A stretch of DNA of 16,601 nucleotides from Micavibrio sp. UBA1664 (GCA_002320485.1 DCKW01000010.1:1-16601); one strand, 5' to 3'. Shown: positions 7,482 through 14,713, numbered from the stretch's first letter. Notes: generated by a model not told the origin, from the sequence alone. Translations and numbers: made by a program.

Positions 7482-9520
7482 TGGATGACCTGAATTATCT
7501 CTACATCCTGCTAATTTTTATCGGGTTGGAGTGCATTTTATTACTAATACGGCGAAACAAAGCACAATTTGACAAATTAACGTTGAAACAATCAAAGCTG
7601 GAAGTTCAGGATATGGCGCGTATTGCATTGAATAACCCTTATCCGCAACTTCGACTAAACAAAAAAGGGGATATTGTTTTTATCAATCCCGCAGCGATGA
7701 AAGTGTTTCCTGATATAACCGAAAAACTGAATCATCATGATATTTTGGCGGGCGTTATGGACGCTGAAACCCGCCAGAAAGATATTCTGGTCAGGGAAAT
7801 ATCTTATAAAAATAAATTTTTTAATCAAACGATTGTGGCATCGGATGATCAAGATTTGTCAGGTGGAATTATTGTATATTGTTATGATGTTACCGACAGA
7901 AAAAAATATGAGAAAGAACTACAAACCGCGTACTCTCTCGCTGAACAATCCCGAATTGCGGCAGAGCATGCAAAGGAAGCGCGCGGTGATTTTCTTGCCA
8001 ATATGAGCCATGAATTACGTACCCCTATGAACGGCATTATAGGGTTATCCGAAATCTTAATGGACGGCGAGCATCCAAATGCAAATGATCTTGAAATTAC
8101 GAGGTCCATCCATCATTCCGCGAAAAACCTTTTGTTTCTTTTAAATGATATTCTTGATTTTTCCAAAATCGAGGCAGGAGAGATGGGATTTGAATCGGTT
8201 CCTTTTGATATACGGGACAATTTTTTAAAATTAAAACCGCTTTATAAAGCCACCGCAGATCAAAAAGATATTGGTTTTGAAATTTATATATCTCCAGATG
8301 TTCCGGAAATTTTAAAAGGTGATCCGTCCCGTTTGCAGCAAATATTAAATAATCTAATTGGCAATGCCTTAAAATTTACAAACAAGGGGTCCGTCAAAGT
8401 TCACGTAACAGGAAAATATAAAACGGATATGGCGTATATATTACAGGTTTCCGTTATTGATACCGGTATAGGTATAGAAAAAAGCAAACAGGCGGTTATA
8501 TTTGATAAATTTCAACAAGCGGATACATCTACTACGCGAAAATATGGAGGCAGTGGCCTGGGTTTAACTATCACACGTAATTTGACCCAAATGATGGGAG
8601 GTACAATTATGATTGAAAGCGAGCAAGACAAGGGCACGACATTTACCGTTCATATTCCCTTCGACATTGTTGATAAAAAGGACGCCTCAGCCGGTCTTCT
8701 TTCCGCATCCAACACAAAAATTTCCATCGATAGCGATATAAAAGTTCTGATCGTTGATGATCATCCCGTCAATTTGCTTTACCTATACAGCAAATTAAAA
8801 AAAATCGGTCTTTCAAATATTACGGAAGCCAACAACGGCAAACAAGCCATAGAATTATATGAACGGTTTTCTTATGATCTTGTCCTTATGGATTGCCAAA
8901 TGCCTGAAATGGACGGTTTCACAGCGGCTCGTCATATACGCAATAGTGACAAATCCGTTTCCGGCAAAAAATCTACGGTCATTATTGCGGTCACAGCCAA
9001 TGCCATGAAGGGCGCCGAACAGGAATGTTTTAACGCGGGTATGGATGATTACATTAGCAAACCGATAGATCATGACACATTGATTAGTGTGCTGAACTCC
9101 TATTTTCCTTCTCAATCACAAAAATCGTCAGCCTCTGAGCCACCTGACATATCCGCTAAGAAGGAACAGATTATAACTAGATCGAAAATTTTCGATTGGG
9201 ATAATTTGAATGATATGACCGATCATGATGAACAGCTTAATCGGGAAATTCTGGACATTTTCGTTACCAATCTGGAGAACGACATGAATGCCTTAACAAC
9301 GGCGTATCGGCAAAATAATCTGAAAGAATGGGATGAATGGGCCCACAAAATGTATGGGGCATGTGCAAGTATAGGAGCGTTGGATATGGCCTTTGCATGT
9401 AACGAGGCGCAAAACCTTTCCACACTTTCTTCACAAACTGCTGATCAAACCAGAGAAGCGCATCGTAGAATGGAGATTGCCCATCTCCATCTTATCAAAG
9501 AAATAACGCCTCAAAGTTAA
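7481..9520 (+). CDS. PAS-containing hybrid sensor histidine kinase, HisKA-HATPase-REC-HPt
   Basis: 679 residues. One N-terminal membrane helix (about 5-24) with hardly any extracytoplasmic part is followed by a PAS domain (about 48-140, containing GDIVFINPAAMKVF and ending IIVYCYDVTDRKKYE), so sensing is probably cytosolic. A coiled coil leads into HisKA with His177 in MSHELRTPMNG and the X-region DILDFSKIEAGEM. The HATPase has N-box NLIGNALKF, DTGIGI and GGSGLGLT. One receiver (about 420-540) has Asp426/Asp427, acceptor Asp471 in LMDCQMPEMDG and Lys in ISKPI. The HPt (about 575-670) has His622 in AHKMYGACASIGAL. All key residues are present. It is the last gene of the plus-strand train, coupled by TAATG to the upstream regulator. 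Its TAA overlaps the stop of the convergent lipoprotein gene. No hairpin terminator is seen after it. Confidence 0.94.
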   Translation: MDDLNYLYILLIFIGLECILLLIRRNKAQFDKLTLKQSKLEVQDMARIALNNPYPQLRLNKKGDIVFINPAAMKVFPDITEKLNHHDILAGVMDAETRQKDILVREISYKNKFFNQTIVASDDQDLSGGIIVYCYDVTDRKKYEKELQTAYSLAEQSRIAAEHAKEARGDFLANMSHELRTPMNGIIGLSEILMDGEHPNANDLEITRSIHHSAKNLLFLLNDILDFSKIEAGEMGFESVPFDIRDNFLKLKPLYKATADQKDIGFEIYISPDVPEILKGDPSRLQQILNNLIGNALKFTNKGSVKVHVTGKYKTDMAYILQVSVIDTGIGIEKSKQAVIFDKFQQADTSTTRKYGGSGLGLTITRNLTQMMGGTIMIESEQDKGTTFTVHIPFDIVDKKDASAGLLSASNTKISIDSDIKVLIVDDHPVNLLYLYSKLKKIGLSNITEANNGKQAIELYERFSYDLVLMDCQMPEMDGFTAARHIRNSDKSVSGKKSTVIIAVTANAMKGAEQECFNAGMDDYISKPIDHDTLISVLNSYFPSQSQKSSASEPPDISAKKEQIITRSKIFDWDNLNDMTDHDEQLNREILDIFVTNLENDMNALTTAYRQNNLKEWDEWAHKMYGACASIGALDMAFACNEAQNLSTLSSQTADQTREAHRRMEIAHLHLIKEITPQS

Positions 9521-10392
9521 GGCAGGTCAGGACATTTTACTCTGGAAAAATTATTTTCATCCATAAGTACTTGCCCGTTTTCAGATAAAGAGAAGCTTCT
9601 TCTTTCATCCCATTCACGGCCTTGACTATGAAACGAAACCATAAAATTCAGTGTATTATCTTCCATTTTAATATCGGAAATATCGCCTTCGGATTCCCAA
9701 TAATTAACAATTAACGGATATATAATGATATTGGTCTCACCCGGGGTGGTACATGCCTGTTTGTTTTGCGCCCAGTGACCTCTATAACTTTCAGGTATTG
9801 CATCCAGTGATTGCTCATCAGCTTCAACCCGCACTTGCGACTCTTCACGTACTGTTCCTTTTTGTTGCAGATTACTTTGCACAATCATCCACTCGCCATT
9901 TTTGACAAGAGTTAAGTTACCCAAAAGGTTAAACGGTTCTTTTGTATCAACCATCCGTCCGTAAATTTGAACAGGAACGATTGCGCTGTCGGCTTGCAGA
10001 CCTTTTTCGGGTTTCCCTATCAATGTATTTATATTTTGATATTGTGCGAAAAATTCCGTCAATTTCTTCTCAGTCATTGCAGCGTCATTAGTCATATTCC
10101 AATAATCGTAGGCCCGACCGAAATCACGCTCGCGTAAGGCGATTGCGTATTCTTCAACGATCAATCCTGCCCCCTGAATGGTATCGGGATTAACCATACC
10201 TTCATTCAGCGGTGTTCTATCATCTGCTAACCCGCCAACTTCGCCCGGGGCGGGCGGAATCAATTCCGGCAACGGTTCGCCGGACGAAACAGTCGATCTA
10301 TCAGTTTCTTTATCAGATTTATTGTCGTCACAAGACGCAAGCCCCAATGCCATTAAGGTCATCATAATCAAATATATATTTTTGGTTTTCAT
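9517..10392 (-). CDS. Predicted lipoprotein with NTF2-like middle and 'RGHW' C-terminal domain
   Basis: 291 residues, no named family recognised. The start is the ATG at 10392, which yields a classic signal: MKTKN, a hydrophobic stretch and lipobox LASC with Cys21. An upstream TTG at 10416 would only add an odd prefix. The +2 residue is Asp (CDD), which in E. coli retains lipoproteins in the inner membrane; whether that holds here is unknown. After a Pro/Gly-rich linker, residues about 70-180 (EEYAIALRERDFGRAYDYW..., ending in GEWMIVQSN) resemble a SnoaL/NTF2-like fold. The last 85 residues (IPESYRGHWAQNKQAC to RVKCPDLP) look like a small beta-rich domain seen in alphaproteobacterial envelope proteins, with two Cys that could form a disulfide. 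It lies 56 bp after the cyd operon on the same strand and could be co-transcribed or separate. Confidence 0.8.
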   Translation of the reverse strand: MKTKNIYLIMMTLMALGLASCDDNKSDKETDRSTVSSGEPLPELIPPAPGEVGGLADDRTPLNEGMVNPDTIQGAGLIVEEYAIALRERDFGRAYDYWNMTNDAAMTEKKLTEFFAQYQNINTLIGKPEKGLQADSAIVPVQIYGRMVDTKEPFNLLGNLTLVKNGEWMIVQSNLQQKGTVREESQVRVEADEQSLDAIPESYRGHWAQNKQACTTPGETNIIIYPLIVNYWESEGDISDIKMEDNTLNFMVSFHSQGREWDERRSFSLSENGQVLMDENNFSRVKCPDLP

Positions 10393-10448
10393 GATATGTC
10401 TTACGCACAACAACAAAATTAATTCATTTTAAATTCGCTTTAAACCCG

Positions 10449-10592
10449 TCATATATTCATGATAAGTTTAATGATGGTCCCCAACATGGTTACACTTAGC
10501 AATCCGCCACACCACAAAATGGCAAACCACATCCATTGGCACTGTTTTTGCGTGAGGTGTCTTTCCATCCACTTAGTAAAGCGATTTGTCAT
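10449..10592 (-). CDS. Small membrane protein, DUF2474 family, bd-oxidase associated
   Basis: 47 residues: a basic N-terminus then one membrane helix (CQWMWFAILWCGGLLSVTML), ending in a short tail KLIMNI. The pattern of a Trp before the helix, 'LWxGG', a hydrophobic run and a basic residue near the end matches DUF2474, short proteins typically encoded straight after cydB of cyanide-insensitive-type oxidases. They are analogous in position to E. coli CydX. The ATG at 10592 overlaps the cydB end by 20 bases and is preceded by AGGGG eight bases upstream. An internal ATG at 10568 (39 residues, starting 4 bp after the cydB stop) lacks a good ribosome site but is an alternative. Known for the class: such peptides stabilise the CydAB heterodimer or haems. 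That role here is inferred. Confidence 0.78.
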   Translation of the reverse strand: MTNRFTKWMERHLTQKQCQWMWFAILWCGGLLSVTMLGTIIKLIMNI

Positions 10593-11592
10593 GTGTTTTA
10601 CCCCTGAAAACATAATAGCTATAGGCGGTGTAGGCCAGTATCAGAGGCAGGAACATAACCGTTCCCACCAAAAGCAACGATTGCGATGTAGATGCGGCCG
10701 CGGCATCCCAGACGGTGAAACTGAACGGAACCAGCCACGGATACAGGCTGATTCCTATACCGGCATAACCCATTAAAAATATGAAGATTGTCAGAATAAA
10801 TGGTTGAACGTCATTATCGCTGTGCAGGCTTTTCCACAACCATAAAAAGGCGATGCACGTCAAAACCGGAAACGGGAGTAAATAAAAAATATTAGGTGTA
10901 GTAAACCAAAATGCGGAAATTTTATCGTCGATAAACGGCATGCATAAACTGACAATACCCATTGCACCGGCCACAAAAACAAACACATAATTGGCAACGC
11001 GTTTTGCCCATATTTGTGTTTCATCATCACATTTCCAGATTAGCCATGTTGCACCGATAAGGGCGTAACCAAAAACAAGAGACACACCCGTTACAAAAGC
11101 GAAACCGTTTGCCCAATCAAGGGGCCCACCGGCAAAACTGCGGTTACTTACCTCCACACCCTGTACGAAATTACCTAGAATAACACCTTGCATAAATGTT
11201 GCTGTCAGAGAGCCGGCATGGAATGATATATCCCATATGCGGCGGTCTTTTCCCGATGTTTTAAAACGAAATTCAAAGGCCACTCCCCTTAAAATCAATC
11301 CTGCCAACATAAAAATAACGGGAAGGTAAAACGCAGGCATTAAAATGGCATATGCAACCGGAAAGGCGGCAAATAACCCTCCTCCACCCAACACGAGCCA
11401 TGTTTCATTTCCATCCCAAAAAGGCGCGATAGAATTCATAATTTTATTGCGGCAGGAATCGGTAGGGGCAAAAGGAAACAAAATACCACATCCAAGATCA
11501 AACCCGTCCAACAGCACATAAAGAAATACTGCTGTTGCAATAATAAAACCCCAGATCAACGGCAAATCCAGCCAGGATGATAAATCAAACAT
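10573..11592 (-). CDS. cydB: Cytochrome bd-type quinol oxidase subunit II
   Basis: 339 residues, polytopic inner-membrane protein of about eight or nine helices, partner of CydA in quinol:O2 oxidoreductase. Family marks: the N-terminal LDLPLIWGFI followed by YVLLDGFDLGCGIL, then FWDGNETWLVLGGGGLFAAFP, and LILRGVAFEFRFK, all conserved in CydB/CioB. The start at ATG 11592 gives MFDLSSW and has AAGGGA six bases upstream; an in-frame start at 11622 lies inside cydA and adds a non-family prefix. It overlaps the cydA stop by 8 bases, so the two are translationally coupled, and its own end overlaps the DUF2474 gene. Length is normal for the CIO branch (about 335). Family assignment is firm; the quinol and cyanide behaviour is inferred from CydA. 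Confidence 0.96.
   Translation of the reverse strand: MFDLSSWLDLPLIWGFIIATAVFLYVLLDGFDLGCGILFPFAPTDSCRNKIMNSIAPFWDGNETWLVLGGGGLFAAFPVAYAILMPAFYLPVIFMLAGLILRGVAFEFRFKTSGKDRRIWDISFHAGSLTATFMQGVILGNFVQGVEVSNRSFAGGPLDWANGFAFVTGVSLVFGYALIGATWLIWKCDDETQIWAKRVANYVFVFVAGAMGIVSLCMPFIDDKISAFWFTTPNIFYLLPFPVLTCIAFLWLWKSLHSDNDVQPFILTIFIFLMGYAGIGISLYPWLVPFSFTVWDAAAASTSQSLLLVGTVMFLPLILAYTAYSYYVFRGKTHDKSLY
10601..10605 (-). promoter_or_regulatory. Ribosome binding site inside cydB for the DUF2474 gene
   Basis: On the minus strand AGGGG stands 8 bases before the ATG at 10592, within the last codons of cydB. It supports the longer start of the small protein and implies translation coupled to cydB. Confidence 0.5.
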
Positions 11593-12988
11593 CTTTCTTC
11601 CCTTCTGCATCCTCTGCTGCAATTTTTCCGACCACCTCGGTACTGTGACTATAGTAAGTATCCGCCCGTTGGGAAATCAGAGGACCTTTTCTGACAAGGC
11701 GTAAAATGTAATATACAGCCGCGCCGAAAATAACTGTGTAAATAATAATAAAAAGGCCGAGGCTTAACATGACCTGTTCCGCTACAATAGGCGAAACGCT
11801 TTCTGTTGTGCGGATGATGCCGTAGGCTGTAAAAGGTTGTCTCCCGATTTCTGTCACAAACCACCCTGCCAGTACGGCGATAAATCCGCTTGGTAACATT
11901 GCCATACACCACAACAAAAAGGGTTTAAAGCTGTACAGAGATTTCCGCCAAAATAAAAATATTGCCATGACACCTGTGAAAATCATTGCCATGCCCATGG
12001 CCACCATTACACGAAAGGACCAGAACACAATTGCCACAGGTGGCCTATCTTCGGCGGGGACATCGCGCAATCCCGGTATTTCACCGTCACGTGACCCGGT
12101 AAGGATCAAGCTGGCACCGTTTGGAATGGTGATCCCGTATTCAGTTTTTTCCTCTTCCTGATCAGGCATTCCGAAAAGATAAAGTGGTTTATTGCCGCCC
12201 CGGTTCCAGTTTCCCTCCATTGCCGCAACTTTTATCGGTTGATATTCCATGGTGTTTTCACCATGGGCATGCCCGATCATTAATTGCAGAGGTGCAACAA
12301 ATACCGCCATCAACATTGCCATTGCGAACATAATTCTGGCATGCTCCACATGTTTTTTCCGCCACAAATAATATGCGGCCACCCCACCGACAGAAAAGGC
12401 CGTTGTCAGATACGCAGCCGTCACCATATGCATAAATCGGTAGGGGAAAGACGGATTGAAAATAATCTCAATCCAGTCGGTAGGAACAAGTAGACCGTTA
12501 TCAAGAATGTCATAGCCTTGCGGTGTTTGCATCCAACTGTTTGCCGCCAAAATCCAAAAGGCGGATATAAGGGTTCCCACGGCAACAATCACGGTGGATA
12601 CAAAATGCATTTTTCGGCTCACCTTGTCCCACCCGAACAACATAATACCCAAAAAAGAGGCCTCGAGAAAAAAGGCGGTTAAAACTTCATAACCAAGAAG
12701 TGGGCCGATAACATTGCCGACCTTGTCGGAAAAAACCGACCAATTTGTACCGAACTGATATGACATGACCACACCGGACACCACGCCCATACCAAAGCAG
12801 ACGGCAAATATCTTGACCCACATCTTATAAATATCTTCATAGATTTTATTTCCCGTTTTAAGAAACAATCCTTCAACAACAGCCAGCCAACTCGCCAGCC
12901 CGATTGTAAAGGCAGGAAATATAATGTGGAAACTTATCGTAAACGCGAATTGTATGCGTGCCAATAAAACGGCATCCAGATCGATCAT
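11585..12988 (-). CDS. cydA: Cytochrome bd-type quinol oxidase subunit I, short Q-loop (CIO-like)
   Basis: 467 residues, the haem-bearing subunit. Visible ligands and signature residues: His21 (ISFHIIFPAF), Glu101 and Glu109 (YEVLTAFFLEA), His187 (YRFMHMV), Arg326/Met328 (FWSFRVMV, equivalent to the E. coli haem b558 Met393). The Q-loop segment is QPIKVAAMEGNW with Glu258, and there is GWFVTEIGRQPFTAYG near 375-390. The periplasmic loop after the Q-loop core is short, lacking the insertion that makes E. coli CydA about 520 residues, and the opening IQFAFTISFHIIFPAFTIGLA resembles CioA. With the downstream DUF2474 gene this points to the cyanide-insensitive-type branch, so cioA would also be a fair name. 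AAGGA lies about 11 bases before the ATG. The gene follows the rhodanese by 28 bp and is probably in one operon with it. Confidence 0.96.
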   Translation of the reverse strand: MIDLDAVLLARIQFAFTISFHIIFPAFTIGLASWLAVVEGLFLKTGNKIYEDIYKMWVKIFAVCFGMGVVSGVVMSYQFGTNWSVFSDKVGNVIGPLLGYEVLTAFFLEASFLGIMLFGWDKVSRKMHFVSTVIVAVGTLISAFWILAANSWMQTPQGYDILDNGLLVPTDWIEIIFNPSFPYRFMHMVTAAYLTTAFSVGGVAAYYLWRKKHVEHARIMFAMAMLMAVFVAPLQLMIGHAHGENTMEYQPIKVAAMEGNWNRGGNKPLYLFGMPDQEEEKTEYGITIPNGASLILTGSRDGEIPGLRDVPAEDRPPVAIVFWSFRVMVAMGMAMIFTGVMAIFLFWRKSLYSFKPFLLWCMAMLPSGFIAVLAGWFVTEIGRQPFTAYGIIRTTESVSPIVAEQVMLSLGLFIIIYTVIFGAAVYYILRLVRKGPLISQRADTYYSHSTEVVGKIAAEDAEGKKDV

Positions 12989-13016
12989 AATTCGTTTTAT
13001 CCTTTTTGAAAGAGGT

Positions 13017-13556
13017 CTAACGTTTATTCCATGGCATTTTTGATAACAAAATCGCCATACCGCACCAGCCCGTTAATCCGGAAATCAGTAATGCCGTCGA
13101 CAATAAACCTGCAACCAAAAACCCGACCGTTACCCCCATAAAACCTATCACGATAAATAAAACCATTAGCAAGCCCACCGCAATTTGCACTTGTCGAAAA
13201 ATAGATACACCTTCTATACCCTTATTTTCGAGATTGGAAACTACAGGCAGTTTATGGTCTTTCCATGATTGAATTCCGCCCTCAACATTCGCAATCGGGT
13301 TGGGACAATCATTCATACTGTTAAGTTTCTGACATGCCATTTGCCCGCGGGATCCTTTAAGACACTGAAACAGGATTATTTTATCTTGCGGCAGATCGAG
13401 AATTTTGATGCCATTTTCCAGCCTCGATAACGGTAATGATAAGGCATAGACAATATGTTCATCCTTAAACTCATCCGGCTCACGCACATCAATTAAAACG
13501 GCATCGCCTTTTTTTAAAAGATCTGCCGCATCTGTAACGGAAATATTTTGAACCAT
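13017..13556 (-). CDS. YgaP-like membrane rhodanese (rhodanese + DUF2892)
   Basis: 179 residues. Residues 1-108 are a rhodanese domain (LIDVREPDEF at 21-30) with the active-site loop CLKGSR (Cys65 to Arg70), which should carry a persulfide. Residues about 118-176 are a DUF2892 membrane hairpin of two helices, starting FRQVQIAVGLLMV and ending SGLTGWCGMAILLSKMPWN. Order, length (E. coli YgaP is 174) and the 'RQVQIA...GWCGMA..L..MPWN' signature all match YgaP, an inner-membrane sulfurtransferase. AAAGGAT precedes the ATG. No ArsR-family regulator is adjacent, unlike E. coli ygaVP. It is the first gene of the cyd transcription unit, suggesting co-expression of sulfane-sulfur handling with a sulfide- and cyanide-tolerant oxidase (inference). 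Confidence 0.92.
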   Translation of the reverse strand: MVQNISVTDAADLLKKGDAVLIDVREPDEFKDEHIVYALSLPLSRLENGIKILDLPQDKIILFQCLKGSRGQMACQKLNSMNDCPNPIANVEGGIQSWKDHKLPVVSNLENKGIEGVSIFRQVQIAVGLLMVLFIVIGFMGVTVGFLVAGLLSTALLISGLTGWCGMAILLSKMPWNKR

Positions 13557-13585
13557 CTTTTTATCCTTTCGAATTACAAAAAATC

Positions 13586-13612
13586 AGTATAAAGAACATC
13601 CACGAATTTCAA
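13586..13612 (-). promoter_or_regulatory. Possible sigma-70-like promoter of the rhodanese-cyd operon
   Basis: Minus strand: TTGAAA (13612-13607) and TATACT (13591-13586) with a 15-base spacer, which is shorter than the ideal 17. The -10 ends 29 bases before the rhodanese ATG. Sequence-only guess. Confidence 0.3.
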
Positions 13613-13621
13613 AATACTGTC

Positions 13622-13638
13622 ATTGCAAATTTTGTAAT
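13622..13638. promoter_or_regulatory. Candidate operator: 17-bp dyad ATTGCAAA-T-TTTGTAAT
   Basis: Two 8-base half-sites (ATTGCAAA and the inverse of ATTACAAA) with one mismatched pair around a single central base. An extra direct half-site ATTACAAA lies at 13573-13580, near the expected start of the cyd-operon transcript. The arrangement suits a dimeric regulator; which one is unknown. Confidence 0.4.
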
Positions 13639-13697
13639 AAAAAAGGCCGAAATTGCTTTTTGAAAAATGTATATGGATTTATAAACTTGGCTGGACC

Positions 13698-13706
13698 TGC
13701 TATGGT
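13698..13706 (+). promoter_or_regulatory. Possible extended -10 promoter of the small protein-rluA pair
   Basis: TGCTATGGT resembles an extended -10 (TGnTATAAT) 43 bases before the ATG at 13750. No convincing -35 is seen at the right spacing. Weak. Confidence 0.22.
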
Positions 13707-13749
13707 TTTGCGAAATAAACTACAAGCGTAAATATAAGAGGATATAGTC

Positions 13750-13971
13750 ATGACTTTGGACGACGCCCGCGAGGCAATTTATACATCACTGGATAACGAT
13801 AACGAGGACATTGACGTTCACATTGCCAATTTAAAATCGGCAATGAAAAATGCGGATGTTAAAGAGATCATGTTTCAACCGTCAAGACTACCCGTTAATA
13901 ATCGTGACGGACGGAAAACGATGCAATCCTATTTTAAAAAACGCGGAGTGAAGGTCGGTTTTGCAGAATAA
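13750..13971 (+). CDS. Small conserved-looking protein of unknown function upstream of rluA
   Basis: 73 residues, acidic N-terminal helices (MTLDDAREAIYTSLDNDNED) then a basic C-terminus (NNRDGRKTMQSYFKKRGV). No signal peptide or membrane helix, so it is probably cytosolic and helical. It has a strong ribosome site, AAGAGGA (13736-13742), 7 bases before the ATG, which together with tight packing supports it as a real gene. The tail NNRxGRKxMQSYFKKRGV resembles small alphaproteobacterial hypothetical proteins from memory, but I cannot name a family. The stop is 10 bases before the likely rluA start, or overlaps it if rluA starts at the TTG 13961, so the two genes are probably co-transcribed and translationally coupled. 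Confidence 0.75.
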   Translation: MTLDDAREAIYTSLDNDNEDIDVHIANLKSAMKNADVKEIMFQPSRLPVNNRDGRKTMQSYFKKRGVKVGFAE

Positions 13972-13981
13972 TTTACCGCCC

Positions 13982-14650
13982 ATGCCTGCCTTCGTTTACA
14001 ATCCTCCGCAATCTCCCTTGCAAATTTTGTATCAGGATGATGACCTTCTTGCCTTATCAAAACCTTCAGGATTATTAAGCGTACCCGCCAAAAACAAGGA
14101 CCATCAAGATTGCCTGCAGACAAGAGCGGAGGCTGAATTTCCGGAGGCGCGCCTTATCCATCGTCTTGATCTGGATACGTCAGGCGTTTTTTTGATGGCT
14201 TTAAATAAACCGGCTCAAGCGCATATCAATTTGCAATTTGAAAAACGCAAGACGCAAAAATATTATATTGCCCATGTATGGGGTCATGTTAATGAAGACA
14301 GTGGGCAAGTCGATTTACCTATTTGCGTCGATTGGGATAACAGACCGCGCCAGATGATATCTCACGAACACGGGCGCGCCTCCCAAACTGAGTGGCAAGT
14401 GATAGAGAGAGAATATCTAGAGGACGGCACTGCATTTTCACGCATGAAATTGAAACCGCTTACAGGTCGATCGCATCAATTACGCCTGCATATGAAAGAG
14501 ATAGGACACCCGATCCTTGGCGATGTGTTTTATGCCCCTTTAGATTTGCAAGAAAAGGCATCGCGTTTATTGTTACATGCGGAATCATTAACGATACAAC
14601 ATCCCGGTAATAGGGAAATGATCACTTTTACAGATCCTGCCCCGTTTTAA
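13982..14650 (+). CDS. rluA: RluA-type 23S rRNA/tRNA pseudouridine synthase
   Basis: 222 residues from ATG 13982. Converts specific uridines to pseudouridine; E. coli RluA acts on 23S rRNA position 746 and tRNA position 32. The catalytic motif HRLDLDTSG holds Asp63 (codon 14168-14170). Other RluA-like marks are YNPPQSP at residues 6-12, KPSGLLSVPAK, KYYIAHVWGH, LPICVDWDNRP, LKPLTGRSHQLRLHM and GHPILGDVFYA. The protein is nearly the same length as E. coli RluA (219) and aligns from the N-terminus, and the absence of an N-terminal S4 domain separates it from RluC/RluD. The ATG start reproduces the E. coli N-terminus but has no clear ribosome site, so coupling to the upstream small gene is likely. 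The in-frame TTG at 13961, with AAGG six bases before it, would add seven residues. Substrate specificity is inferred from similarity. Confidence 0.92.
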   Translation: MPAFVYNPPQSPLQILYQDDDLLALSKPSGLLSVPAKNKDHQDCLQTRAEAEFPEARLIHRLDLDTSGVFLMALNKPAQAHINLQFEKRKTQKYYIAHVWGHVNEDSGQVDLPICVDWDNRPRQMISHEHGRASQTEWQVIEREYLEDGTAFSRMKLKPLTGRSHQLRLHMKEIGHPILGDVFYAPLDLQEKASRLLLHAESLTIQHPGNREMITFTDPAPF

Positions 14651-14713
14651 AATCAATCCCGATCAATAGATAGCTAGAACGGTGAAAGAAAAAGACGGAT
14701 AACACCTATTCCT
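14651..14713. other. Convergent intergenic gap between rluA and the NodT gene
   Basis: 63 bp between converging stop codons. I see no GC-rich hairpin followed by a T-run on either strand, so no intrinsic terminator can be called. Confidence 0.6.

Larger units (their letters stand above)
13557..13749. other. Divergent intergenic region between the rhodanese-cyd operon and the small protein-rluA pair
   Basis: 193 bp, AT-rich, no open frame worth calling. It must hold both divergent promoters. It contains a 17-bp dyad at 13622-13638 and a matching half-site at 13573-13580, described separately. No canonical FNR box (TTGAT-N4-ATCAA) is found. Confidence 0.8.

Noticed and set aside
10178..10432. 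Plus-strand open frame of 84 codons opposite the lipoprotein
   Set aside because: It is an antisense shadow of the lipoprotein N-terminus, with no ribosome site or recognisable protein character.
10393..10448. Possible terminator between the DUF2474 gene and the lipoprotein
   Set aside because: Only short repeated TTTAAA motifs are seen; no GC-rich stem with a following T-run, so no terminator is called.
12247..12266. Perfect 8-bp inverted repeat CCATGGTG-TTTT-CACCATGG, hairpin-like
   Set aside because: It lies inside cydA over codons for the conserved Q-loop-adjacent HGENTMEY segment and has no T-run after it on either strand, so it is explained by coding.
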